NCBI RefSeq assembly: GCF_000189415.1
Contig: NC_015144.1
Location: 1,059,501-1,123,500, forward strand
Length of the DNA stretch: 64,000 nt
DNA from: Weeksella virosa DSM 16922
Lineage (GTDB): Bacteria > Bacteroidota > Bacteroidia > Flavobacteriales > Weeksellaceae
Direction of reading: 5' to 3'
A program made the translations under genes and the position numbers. Each line of letters opens with the position of its first letter. Position 1 is the stretch's first letter. The notes under the pieces were generated by a model. That model saw nothing but the letters and a program-made list of their open reading frames with translations, was not told where the DNA came from and made no database searches. Shown piece after piece: positions 36,698 through 45,544 of the stretch.

Positions 36698-37650
36698 TTT
36701 TTTTGGGTTGATTTAAGGACGAGATAAATAAAATAAACGCCACCAATAAAGTTGATGACAATGCTTGTTGTGGTTGAAAAATTGAAAAAATGTTCGACCA
36801 ATGTTTGGCCAATCAATAAAAAAACACAAGCAATAATACTACAAAGCCATACCATGTATCGGTGCTGTCTAGTGATAAAAAGCTCGTAACATAAATTGGT
36901 TACCATAATGCCTAGAAAGGCTATCGGGCCAACCAAAGCGGTTGATACGGAAACAAAAATGGATATGATGAACATGTAAAGCTGGATAAGACGATTATAG
37001 TTCAAACCAAGATTTATAGCATGTTCTCGACCAAGTGCGATCACATCTAGATATTTGAGATAAGGTTGTGCCAGAACTAAAGTAACGAGTATGATGCCTG
37101 TAGCAGTGTAGAGTAGTGTCGTATTCATTTTGGTAAAGGATACAAACATAAAAGCTTCTATCATAGAGAACTCATTAGGATCGATGATGATTTGTAAAAA
37201 TTGACTCAGCGTGCTAAATAAAGTACCAAGTACTAATCCTATCAATAATAAATGATAGATATTGTTTTTTCCTTTTTTAAATAACACAAAATACATGATA
37301 AAGGAAAATAGCATCATAAAAGCAATCGAAATAAAAAAGTTATCGTTCTGATTGATTACTTTAAAACTTTTGTCGCCATACAAAAACACTAAAAATGTTT
37401 GGAAGAGAATGAAGACCGCTTCATATCCCATGATCGATGGTGTGAGAATTTTATTGTTGGTTATCGTCTGGAAAATCAAAGAAGAATACCCCACACAAAT
37501 GCCTACCAAAATAATTGTACAAAGACGAATAAGTCTTCTTGGTAAAACATAATCGAGATTGTTTCCTATGTTATAAAACATAAAAATCGCAGTAACAAAA
37601 ACGAAGACACTGCTCAGGATAATGGTTCTATTTCGTAAAGTTTTGGTCAT
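36694..37650 (-). CDS. FecCD-family iron-siderophore permease (second)
   Basis: A 318-residue protein with about nine membrane helices and the family loop LGREHAINLGLNYNR followed by VGPIAFLGIMVTNL. It resembles the CeuC/FatC subunit. It overlaps its neighbours by one and four bases, so stoichiometric coupled translation is expected. Confidence 0.93.
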   Translation of the reverse strand: MTKTLRNRTIILSSVFVFVTAIFMFYNIGNNLDYVLPRRLIRLCTIILVGICVGYSSLIFQTITNNKILTPSIMGYEAVFILFQTFLVFLYGDKSFKVINQNDNFFISIAFMMLFSFIMYFVLFKKGKNNIYHLLLIGLVLGTLFSTLSQFLQIIIDPNEFSMIEAFMFVSFTKMNTTLLYTATGIILVTLVLAQPYLKYLDVIALGREHAINLGLNYNRLIQLYMFIISIFVSVSTALVGPIAFLGIMVTNLCYELFITRQHRYMVWLCSIIACVFLLIGQTLVEHFFNFSTTTSIVINFIGGVYFIYLVLKSTQKK

Positions 37651-38594
37651 TAGGCTTTACGTTTTAGGATGAGAAAAGAGAAAAATATTCCGCCTACGAT
37701 ACCAATTGTCAAACCTATTGGCACTTCATACGGGAAAATAATTATTCGGCTGATTAAATCACAAATTATCAAGAAAATAGCACCATAAATTGCTGTATAG
37801 GGTAAAGTTCTTTTTAGGTTATCACCATGAATCATGCTCACAACATTCGGGATTATTAGGCCCAAAAAAGGAATAGCTCCTATCGTAACCACCGTAATAC
37901 TTACGGTGAGCGCAACACAAAACAATCCGATATAGACGACGCTATGGTAATTGAGACCAAGATTTTTAGAGAAGTTTTCGCCCATCCCGACTACAACAAA
38001 TTCATTGGCATATAAATAAGTAATGACTACGGCTGGTAGGATGAAATAGATCGACTCGTAATTGCCTTGTAAAACCGAAGAAAAGTCGCCCATCATCCAT
38101 CCCTGGACACTCTGTACTATATTGTTTTTGTAGGCATAAAAAGTAGAAATTGCATTGAGAATATTCCCGTACATAATACCGATGAGCGGAATGAATATGG
38201 TATTTTTTGTACGAATTCTTCTGATCATTATTATAAAAATACAAGTGGCTAAAAGAGTAAAAGACAATGCAATAAGGGTTTTACCGAAAACCGAAATGTG
38301 CTGAAAAGAAATGATACTGAGCAGTATTCCCATTTTTGCAGCATCAAGCGTACCAGCTGTAGAAGGTGCTACAAATTTGTTTTGGGCAATTTGTTGCATG
38401 ATAAATCCCGAAATGCTAAGCCCGACCCCTGTCAAAATCAAGGCAATCGTTCTCGGAATTCGGCTAATTGCCAATATCATTATTTCATCATCAGACAAGG
38501 AGAAAATAGAGCGTAGTGGTATCTCCTTTACTCCTATAAAAAGAGAAAGTAAACAGAGAACGACCAATAGAACAAGTAAATAAAAGTATTTCAT
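37650..38594 (-). CDS. FecCD-family iron-siderophore permease (first)
   Basis: A 314-residue permease, first gene of the operon. It carries SRIPRTIALILTGVGLSISG (about 44-63) and GAIPFLGLIIPNVV, classic FecCD signatures, and resembles the CeuB/FatD subunit. The promoter and an overlapping inverted repeat lie directly upstream. Confidence 0.93.
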   Translation of the reverse strand: MKYFYLLVLLVVLCLLSLFIGVKEIPLRSIFSLSDDEIMILAISRIPRTIALILTGVGLSISGFIMQQIAQNKFVAPSTAGTLDAAKMGILLSIISFQHISVFGKTLIALSFTLLATCIFIIMIRRIRTKNTIFIPLIGIMYGNILNAISTFYAYKNNIVQSVQGWMMGDFSSVLQGNYESIYFILPAVVITYLYANEFVVVGMGENFSKNLGLNYHSVVYIGLFCVALTVSITVVTIGAIPFLGLIIPNVVSMIHGDNLKRTLPYTAIYGAIFLIICDLISRIIIFPYEVPIGLTIGIVGGIFFSFLILKRKA

Positions 38595-38596
38595 TT

Positions 38597-38619
38597 CTCT
38601 TATTTAGACTTAATAAGAG
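38597..38619. promoter_or_regulatory. Candidate operator of the siderophore operon
   Basis: Perfect inverted repeat CTCTTATT-N7-AATAAGAG, placed just downstream of the -7 box and over the expected transcription start, 3 bp from the ATG. A repressor such as Fur or a DtxR-like protein would block initiation there. The sequence is not a canonical Fur box, so the regulator is unknown. Confidence 0.45.
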
Positions 38620-38650
38620 CAAAAATAAACTTTATTATCTATTTAATCAA
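38620..38650 (-). promoter_or_regulatory. Promoter of the siderophore operon
   Basis: On the minus strand: TTG (38650-38648), 20-bp spacer, TATTTTTG (38627-38620). Confidence 0.7.
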
Positions 38651-38694
38651 TCCAACTGATTTAAATCACTTCTAAAAACTCAATGAAAATGTTG

Positions 38695-38702
38695 TAATTT
38701 TG
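38695..38702 (+). promoter_or_regulatory. -7 element of the delta' gene, leaderless spacing
   Basis: TAATTTTG fits TAnnTTTG and ends four bases before the ATG at 38707, implying a leaderless or nearly leaderless mRNA. Confidence 0.5.
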
Positions 38703-38706
38703 GAGT

Positions 38707-39837
38707 ATGTTATGGGATAATATTGTCGGGCAAACCGAACTAATTGATCAATTAAAAGCTACCATAAAAGACGGCAGAATAAGTCATGCACAATTATTTA
38801 TTGCACCCGAAGGTGTAGGCGCTTTACCCTTGGCTATTGCGTATGCTCAGCATATTTTATGTCCAGATTCTACAGCGAGCTGTACACAGAAAGTTGTTCA
38901 TTTACAACATCCAGATTTACATTTCTCTTATCCTTATAACAAAGTTTCGGCAAGCGACGGCCAACACCCTGTAGCTACAAAATACATCGGTTTGTGGAGA
39001 AATTTTGTCTTAGAAAATCCGTACGGAAATTATTCTGATTGGATGAAATTCCTAGGCATAGAAAAAAAACAAGGCATAATCAATGTTCACGAAGCCAATG
39101 ATATCATCAAACGTTTAACCCTGAACAGTTACGAGGGTGGATACAAGGTAATGATTATTTGGCATGCAGATTTGATGAACGAAGATGCAGCGAATAAACT
39201 CCTGAAAGTTATAGAAGAGCCACCCCAAAGAACAATTTTTATTCTGATTGCCGAAAAACAAGATGCGATTTTACCCACCATTTTGTCGCGCTGTCAGGTT
39301 GTAAATATTCCACATCTGACTGATGCTGCAGTTGAAAAATATCTCGTAGAACAAGAAAATATCCCTAGAGAACTTGCCAAACAATTTGCTTTCATGGCTC
39401 AGGGAAATTTACGTGTGGCTAAGCAACTTGCAACAGAAGATCATTCACTCTATGATACTTATTTTGTATCGATGGTACGTTTGGCATTTTTGGCCAAAAA
39501 GAAACTATCTGCCTTGCGAGAGATAATTCTCTGGGCCAATGAAATATCTCTATGGTCGAGGGACGAGCAGAAAAATTTCCTAATTCATTCGTCGGAAATT
39601 TATCGTCAAGCATTGCTCAAAAATTATCAAGCCGATGAGATAAGTTACCTACAAGTAAAATCCGACTCTTTCAAGTGGGCAGGTTTTTTTCCTTATATCA
39701 ATAGCCGAAATATAGAAGATATTCTCACCGAGCTCAACGAAGCGGCTTATCATATCGAGAGAAACGGTAATGCAAAAATTATATTTTTTGATATGGCGGT
39801 AAAACTCACTCGTTTCATTCATCGAGTCGAGCGATAA
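38707..39837 (+). CDS. holB: DNA polymerase III delta' subunit (clamp-loader)
   Basis: A 376-residue clamp-loader ATPase-like protein. The start WDNIVGQTELIDQL and ISHAQLFIAPEGVG are clamp-loader typical. The P-loop is degenerate (PEGVGALPLA lacks GKT), as expected of delta' rather than DnaX. Later: NKLLKVIEEPPQRTIFIL and the SRC motif in LSRCQVV, giving the arginine finger. It helps load the beta clamp at the replication fork. Confidence 0.9.
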   Translation: MLWDNIVGQTELIDQLKATIKDGRISHAQLFIAPEGVGALPLAIAYAQHILCPDSTASCTQKVVHLQHPDLHFSYPYNKVSASDGQHPVATKYIGLWRNFVLENPYGNYSDWMKFLGIEKKQGIINVHEANDIIKRLTLNSYEGGYKVMIIWHADLMNEDAANKLLKVIEEPPQRTIFILIAEKQDAILPTILSRCQVVNIPHLTDAAVEKYLVEQENIPRELAKQFAFMAQGNLRVAKQLATEDHSLYDTYFVSMVRLAFLAKKKLSALREIILWANEISLWSRDEQKNFLIHSSEIYRQALLKNYQADEISYLQVKSDSFKWAGFFPYINSRNIEDILTELNEAAYHIERNGNAKIIFFDMAVKLTRFIHRVER

Positions 39838-40605
39838 TTAATAATAGACAGCTCTCAGAAATTGCCAAGCGATTTTCAGTACTTCATTATAGTTCTCGTA
39901 ATGAGAAACATGCCCGGTCGAGAGCGTTTTTGTGGTTACGGCAGGATGATTCTCTAGGCATGCAAGTAATTCTCTAGGATTTACTGTTTGGTCATACTTT
40001 CCGACAATAACCAAAGAAGGTTTAGGGAATTGAAGCAAAGTTTTATGTCGATCAGGGCGCAAACGCATTGCATCTAATGCATACTGTGCACCTTCTACAC
40101 TTGTTTCGTACGCAATCTCTTTTAGAACTTCGATAGCTGCTTGTTTTTCTTCATTCTTTTGTTGATAAAATAAATTAGGAATGCTAAGATTTATCAAGGT
40201 TTTAAGGTTTTTTTCTACTGTTTTCTTAGCTTTTATTCGTTGTAACTTCTTTTCAACATTATCGGCAAACGTAGTCGAATTCATCAAGACTAAAGCATCT
40301 AATCTCTGGGGGAAAAGATCTGCAATAGCCAAAGCTACATAGCCACCCATCGAGTGTCCCCAAACCGTGAAAGATTCTATATTTTCATGGTCGGCTACCC
40401 GAATAACTTCTCTTGCTATTTGATCAACGGAAGGATTTCCATCAATGTTTTTTGATAAACCATGACCCGGAAAATCAATTAAAAGGATAGAAAAATCAGA
40501 GGCCAAATCTTCTGCTAAATCAAACCAAATTTTTCTGTTTTCTAAGAAACCATGTAAAAAAATAAGGGTATTTATGCCCTTACCCAATTTTGTGTACGCT
40601 AACAT
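39838..40605 (-). CDS. Alpha/beta hydrolase
   Basis: A 255-residue alpha/beta-hydrolase fold protein. The oxyanion strand is FLHGFLEN (17-24), the nucleophile Ser85 sits in GHSMGG, the acid is in GKYDQTVN and the His in STGHVSHYEN. Close to MenH/BioH-type esterases, but substrate is unknown. Its stop abuts the delta' gene end (convergent, no gap). Confidence 0.87.
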   Translation of the reverse strand: MLAYTKLGKGINTLIFLHGFLENRKIWFDLAEDLASDFSILLIDFPGHGLSKNIDGNPSVDQIAREVIRVADHENIESFTVWGHSMGGYVALAIADLFPQRLDALVLMNSTTFADNVEKKLQRIKAKKTVEKNLKTLINLSIPNLFYQQKNEEKQAAIEVLKEIAYETSVEGAQYALDAMRLRPDRHKTLLQFPKPSLVIVGKYDQTVNPRELLACLENHPAVTTKTLSTGHVSHYENYNEVLKIAWQFLRAVYY

Positions 40606-40822
40606 TTTTGGCAGAGTTTTGGTTCAATTTACAACATTCGTAGATTTTAATGGTTTTTATCTAACCAGAAATTGTCGAAAACATCGAAAAATGTTTCTTT
40701 TATCAATCAAATTAATTACTAAATTTCCTGATGAAAATCAGCCAAAAAAGAATATTCCAATCCAAACAGAAAGACAGTCAATCGAAATATTTTTGTAATT
40801 TAGTACAAATATTTTTCCCGTT

Positions 40823-41383
40823 TTGAGAACTTTTTTATTCGTCTTTTTTCTCCTCCTTTTTGTAGGATGTGATCGACCAAGAACTCCAGAAATCAAACCT
40901 AGTCCAATAGGTGTAAAGGAGGAATATGCCGATTTGTTACAACGGAATCAACCGAAAGAAGAAGAGGAAGAAGTTTTGCAAGAAAAACCTGAAAAATTAG
41001 CGGTGAAAAAGCAAAAACCAGTTTCGACTCGTAAGCTTACGATAAAACCGCAGTTGCCTGATGAGGTAGATACACTGAAATTTAGCTATGCTAAAGCGGA
41101 ACAAAAAGTTTCGAAAAAAGCAAATCAACGCAATGTTTTCTGGGTCAATACAGATACAGCCAATAAATTAGAAATAAGTCTATTGACGGCTGATTCTACT
41201 GCAAATATTGGTATTATACAAATTTTAAATCCAGACGGAACGCAAGGAAATCAATTAGGAAAATCGGTATTATTTTCGTTGCCAATTCGCAACGGAAATT
41301 ACAAGATTACAGTAGGAGATAGAACAAGCAATCAGCCAAGTTTTGAGGGAGAATATGTTTTGAAAATGAAGCTGAAGTGGTAA
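40823..41383 (+). CDS. Unrecognised lipoprotein next to globin gene
   Basis: A 186-residue lipoprotein (lipobox FVGC) that I do not recognise. A charged, Glu/Lys-rich linker follows the anchor to about residue 75; the rest is beta-rich (ILNPDGTQGNQLGKS, YKITVGDRTSNQPSF) and might be a small pre-peptidase-C-like sandwich. It starts with TTG at 40823; a -7 box TATTTTTG (40788-40795) lies upstream. It precedes a globin gene by 16 bp. Confidence 0.65.
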   Translation: MRTFLFVFFLLLFVGCDRPRTPEIKPSPIGVKEEYADLLQRNQPKEEEEEVLQEKPEKLAVKKQKPVSTRKLTIKPQLPDEVDTLKFSYAKAEQKVSKKANQRNVFWVNTDTANKLEISLLTADSTANIGIIQILNPDGTQGNQLGKSVLFSLPIRNGNYKITVGDRTSNQPSFEGEYVLKMKLKW

Positions 41384-41399
41384 TAAATTTTTAATACGA

Positions 41400-41801
41400 A
41401 TGACGATGAAAAAGAAAATTACGAGCCGAGAAGAAATTGAATTGTTGGTTGATACTTTTTATGGAAAAGTACAGAAGGATGATTTGATTGGTCCTATTTT
41501 CGATCGTGTAATCCAAGATCGTTGGCCGCATCATTTGCACAAAATGTATCAATTTTGGGAAACGATTTTGTTCGAGGATCAATATACGTATAGAGGTCGT
41601 CCTTTCCCACCACATATTTCCTTGGGTCTGAGCGAAGAACATTTCGAACGTTGGTTATCGTTGTTTACAGAAACACTGAAAGAGAACTTCGAAGCAGACG
41701 AAACCACCGAAAAAGCTCTAAAACAAGCCCATACAATGGCAACTTTATTTCAAAGTAAATTAGCTTATTTCAGAGAGCAAGGAAGCAAACCAATTCAGTG
41801 A
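41400..41801 (+). CDS. Group III truncated hemoglobin
   Basis: A 133-residue globin with the group III pattern: early VDTFYGKVQKDDLIGPIFD, HLHKMYQFWETILF, then YRGRPFPPH. These helices hold haem with a proximal His. Role (oxygen or NO/peroxide handling) is not settled for the family. A second in-frame ATG at 41406 could be the start. Co-transcription with the upstream lipoprotein is likely. Confidence 0.9.
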   Translation: MTMKKKITSREEIELLVDTFYGKVQKDDLIGPIFDRVIQDRWPHHLHKMYQFWETILFEDQYTYRGRPFPPHISLGLSEEHFERWLSLFTETLKENFEADETTEKALKQAHTMATLFQSKLAYFREQGSKPIQ

Positions 41802-41820
41802 AACCTCTTACCGGTATTTA

Positions 41821-43029
41821 TTAAACCTTGATATAGATTTTTTTTCGATCAAGAAGAAAGGCTAGACCCCAAAAAAGTGCTAAGAAAACTAGCGAATAGA
41901 AAAAAGAGCCAATTTTTGGAGTTCCTGGAATTTGTGCACAAATGTTTTCATAGAACCAGCTCAAAGGAGAAAGATACCGAATTTCCCCAGTTTCGGTAAA
42001 TCCGTCTTTTATTCGAATGAGTTGTAACAGTCTTGGTAAAAGTCCACTAAGGACAAAAATGAAAAGAGGATTCTTCCCAAAAACATCGAAAAACCTCATC
42101 CAAGCAGGATGCATTTGCAAAACTTCAGCGAACCATACCATACAGCCAATGGTGAAAATTGCCAAAGCTGTGGTATGAATAACGTATGAGCTACTCCATA
42201 TTTTTTTGTTGTACGGAAAGTCTAACTGCCAAATATACCCCATAATCAAAGCAAAAGCTCCTAGAACAAATAAACCGCTAAGCATACGATATATAGGCAG
42301 ATTACTTGCAGGTAAAGAACGAGAAAACCATCGGATATCGCCTTGTTTCTGGATGTATACTCCAACCAAATATCCTAATAGAATCTGAGAAATCGCAGGA
42401 ATTGTGCTATACAAGCCCTCTGGATCAAAAGGAACACCTTCACCTTTATACATATGAGCCAAACCAATTAAATGGACATCGATTTTTGTGCCGATAAATC
42501 CCTCTAAACTGTAAGGATCAACACCTCCTAAGAAAAAGGTTAAAGCCCAATAGAATAAAAGAATTAAAATAGAAATTTTTAGAACTACTCTATCTCTATA
42601 ATAATAAGCCAAGGTAGAGGCAAAGAAATTAGCGATGGCAATTCGTTGTAAAACACCCATAATCCGAACGCCGTTTTCCTCTGATTCTCGCCATGCTCTG
42701 AATACTAATTCATTGTTTTCCCATTTGAGAAATGGCCACCAGTTGATAAATAATCCGATAGCAAAAATGAGAATCGTTCGTTTGATAATTTTTTTCCAAA
42801 AAACATTGCTAGCTTGCAGTTTCAGGTGAGACATCCCAAAAGACATGGCATTCCCAACTGCAAAAAGAAAGAAAGGAAAAACCAAATCGGTCGGTGTACA
42901 TCCGTGCCATGACGCATGTTGTAGTGGCGAAAACATATACGACCAAGAACCTGGATTATTAACCAAAATCATCAATGCGATGGTTGCACCACGAAACACG
43001 TCTAAGGAATAATATCGAGTAGTTTTCAT
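41821..43029 (-). CDS. HGSNAT/DUF5009-type membrane acyltransferase
   Basis: A 402-residue membrane protein with about ten helices. It opens with RYYSLDVFRGATIALMILVNNPGS split over residues 5-28, then HASWHGCTPTDLVFPFFLF, the signature of heparan-alpha-glucosaminide N-acetyltransferase-like proteins (COG4299). It probably transfers acetyl groups across the inner membrane to a sugar. A 15-bp inverted repeat lies just upstream. Confidence 0.85.
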   Translation of the reverse strand: MKTTRYYSLDVFRGATIALMILVNNPGSWSYMFSPLQHASWHGCTPTDLVFPFFLFAVGNAMSFGMSHLKLQASNVFWKKIIKRTILIFAIGLFINWWPFLKWENNELVFRAWRESEENGVRIMGVLQRIAIANFFASTLAYYYRDRVVLKISILILLFYWALTFFLGGVDPYSLEGFIGTKIDVHLIGLAHMYKGEGVPFDPEGLYSTIPAISQILLGYLVGVYIQKQGDIRWFSRSLPASNLPIYRMLSGLFVLGAFALIMGYIWQLDFPYNKKIWSSSYVIHTTALAIFTIGCMVWFAEVLQMHPAWMRFFDVFGKNPLFIFVLSGLLPRLLQLIRIKDGFTETGEIRYLSPLSWFYENICAQIPGTPKIGSFFYSLVFLALFWGLAFLLDRKKIYIKV

Positions 43030-43054
43030 GTCATCAAGGAAAAGCTAAATATAC

Positions 43055-43110
43055 TTATTCTACCGAAATATTATTGATTATTTTTTTGGGTATAGATTTC
43101 GGTAGAATAA
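43055..43110. repeat. 15-bp inverted repeat upstream of the acyltransferase
   Basis: TTATTCTACCGAAAT (43055-43069) and its exact reverse complement (43096-43110), 26-bp spacer. It sits 26 bp upstream of the 43029 start, in the divergent region before aspA. No T-run follows on either side, so it is not an obvious terminator; an operator or leader hairpin is more likely. Confidence 0.65.
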
Positions 43111-43261
43111 ATGATAAGACTAGGGAGTTCTTTTACCAAAAGAGAAGGATAAAAAGAATAGAAAGTAGAAAAACCGATTGATTAATATTTTGGAGATTTT
43201 CTGATTGTTGTGAGAAGTGATTTTTGTAATTTTATCCAAATAATGAAGCAATACAAAAGAC

Positions 43262-44659
43262 ATGCAAAAAATGAGAATCGAATCGGATTTATTAGGAGAA
43301 CTCTCTGTTCCCGAAATGGCATATTACGGAATTCAGACACAAAGGGCGATTAATAACTTTCAGATTTCTAACCATAAACTCAATCATTACCCAGAATTTA
43401 TCAAAGCTCTGGCTATCGTAAAATTGGGTGCTGCACAAGCCAATAACGAATTGGGTGTATTGTCGGATACACACTACCAAGCAATAGAATATGCTTGTCG
43501 AGAATTGCTGAAAGGGAATTATGCTGATCAGTTTCCGGTTGATATGATTCAGGGTGGAGCAGGAACGTCAGTAAACATGAATGCCAACGAAGTTATTGCC
43601 AATATAGCCTTAGAATTCTTAGGAAAGAAAAAAGGAGATTACCAGTACTGTTCGCCCAACGATCAGGTGAATCTATCTCAATCAACCAATGATGCGTATC
43701 CTACAGCCCTAAAAATTGCTCTATTCGAAATGAATAAACCTTTGACCGAAGCTTTGGAACAACTTTCTTTAGCATTGGATAAAAAAGCAAAAGAATTCAG
43801 CACGGTTATCAAAATGGGAAGGACTCAACTGCAAGATGCTGTCCCGATGACGTTGGGCCAAGAATTCGAAGGGTTCTCCTTCACCCTAAAAAAAGAAGTT
43901 GATCATTTGCATCGTGTTGCTCAACAATTCTTAGAGATTAATATGGGGGCAACAGCAATCGGTACAGGACTAAATGCTGTGCCAGGTTATGCTACTCTTT
44001 GTACTCAAAAAATAGCCGACTTATTGAAAGAACCTGTACAGTTGGCCGATAATCTTGTCGAGGCTACTTCCGATACTAGCGCTTTTGTCGATTATTCGTC
44101 GGCTTTGAAAAAACTGAGTATCAAGCTTTCTAAAATTTGTAACGATTTACGTTTGTTAACTTCTGGGCCAAGAGCAGGATTATTCGAAATAAATTTACCA
44201 CCAAAACAACCCGGCTCATCCATTATGCCAGGTAAAGTGAATCCCGTAATACCAGAAGTGGTTAATCAGGTTTGTTACAAAGTTTTGGGTAATGATTTAA
44301 CGGTCTCTTTTGCGGCAGAGGCCGGACAATTACAATTGAATGTGATGGAACCCGTGATTGGATTCTCCATCATCGAATCGATACAATATCTTACCAATGC
44401 CATGACGACTCTACGCCAAGAATGTGTAGAAGGAATTACCGCAAACACAGAACATCTGAAACAAGAAGTACAAAATAGTATCGGAATCGTAACTGCGCTT
44501 AATCCTTATTTAGGTTATAAAACAAGTACCAAAATTGCCAAAGAAGCTCTTGCTACCAATGGTAGTGTGTACCATTTGGTTTTGGAGTATGGTCTATTGT
44601 CTAAACAACAATTAGACACTATCCTGGATCCTAAAAATATGCTGGGGCCTGAGCACTAA
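43262..44659 (+). CDS. aspA: Aspartate ammonia-lyase
   Basis: A 465-residue member of the fumarase/aspartase superfamily. The signature loop GSSIMPGKVNP carries the catalytic serine, and the early SQSTNDAYPTA and GRTQLQDAVP regions are intact. Start MQKMRIESDLLGE; the second Met (43271) is the likely alternative. It deaminates aspartate to fumarate; a few superfamily enzymes act on other substrates, but the length and motifs favour aspartase. Confidence 0.92.
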   Translation: MQKMRIESDLLGELSVPEMAYYGIQTQRAINNFQISNHKLNHYPEFIKALAIVKLGAAQANNELGVLSDTHYQAIEYACRELLKGNYADQFPVDMIQGGAGTSVNMNANEVIANIALEFLGKKKGDYQYCSPNDQVNLSQSTNDAYPTALKIALFEMNKPLTEALEQLSLALDKKAKEFSTVIKMGRTQLQDAVPMTLGQEFEGFSFTLKKEVDHLHRVAQQFLEINMGATAIGTGLNAVPGYATLCTQKIADLLKEPVQLADNLVEATSDTSAFVDYSSALKKLSIKLSKICNDLRLLTSGPRAGLFEINLPPKQPGSSIMPGKVNPVIPEVVNQVCYKVLGNDLTVSFAAEAGQLQLNVMEPVIGFSIIESIQYLTNAMTTLRQECVEGITANTEHLKQEVQNSIGIVTALNPYLGYKTSTKIAKEALATNGSVYHLVLEYGLLSKQQLDTILDPKNMLGPEH

Positions 44660-44728
44660 TTCTTTGTGGCAATAGATCATCTTACCAAAAAGTAGTTGTA
44701 GATATCATGGGAGAGTAAAAAAACAAAT

Positions 44729-45511
44729 TTAATAGTCTATACTAAATGCATCACGATCATCTAAAAAACCGAAATGTTTTCTTGTCGAATGCAAAGATTG
44801 ATAGTCTAAGGTAAACGTAAGCACTTCTTTGCTTGCGTTTTCATTTGTTAGCTCATTTCCTAATGCATCATAGAGTTGGGAGTCGCCTTCATAGATTAAA
44901 TTATAGCCATCGATACCGGTTCGGTTGACTCCAGCAACATAGGCCATGTTTTCTATAGCACGTGCCCTGAGTAAACTCATCCAAGCTTCTCGCCGAGATT
45001 TTGGCCAAGAAGCATTGCAGAGCATCAGATCATAATCATCTGTATTTCTGCACCATACCGGGAAACGAAGATCGTAACAAACAATTGGGCGAATCTTCCA
45101 ACCACGATAATCAATCGAAATTATCCGATCACCAGCCGAATAAACATCGGCTTCTTTTCCGTAGCCAAAAAGATGCTTTTTATCATAAATATAAATTGAT
45201 CCTTCTGGGGCAATAAAATAAAAACGATTGAAATATTTATCGCTTTCTTTGGTAGATACACTACCTGCAATTGCAGCTTTCTTTGTTTTTGCTACATTCA
45301 TCATCCAATGAAAAGATTCACCGAATGGTTTCTCTGCAATTTTTTCTACATTCATCGAAAAGCCAGACGGAAACATTTCGGGTAACAAAACTAGGTCAGT
45401 TTCTGTTGAATTAATCAAATTTTCTATTCGAGAAAAATTCGCATTTCTATCTTCCCAAACTACATCATATTGTATAAGGGATATTTTCAGTTTCGACAAA
45501 CTCTGTTGCAT
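44729..45511 (-). CDS. Carbon-nitrogen hydrolase (omega-amidase-like)
   Basis: A 260-residue nitrilase-superfamily protein. The catalytic triad is E45 (LLPEMFPSGF), K111 (YDKKHLF) and C145 (IVCYDLRFPVW). This pattern fits the YafV/Nit2 omega-amidase branch, which hydrolyses 2-oxoglutaramate in glutamine recycling or metabolite repair. It is 33 bp after the YheT-like gene and may end the recF operon. Confidence 0.88.
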   Translation of the reverse strand: MQQSLSKLKISLIQYDVVWEDRNANFSRIENLINSTETDLVLLPEMFPSGFSMNVEKIAEKPFGESFHWMMNVAKTKKAAIAGSVSTKESDKYFNRFYFIAPEGSIYIYDKKHLFGYGKEADVYSAGDRIISIDYRGWKIRPIVCYDLRFPVWCRNTDDYDLMLCNASWPKSRREAWMSLLRARAIENMAYVAGVNRTGIDGYNLIYEGDSQLYDALGNELTNENASKEVLTFTLDYQSLHSTRKHFGFLDDRDAFSIDY

Positions 45512-45544
45512 CGGGTATGTTTTTTTACGAAAATAAGAAAGTTG

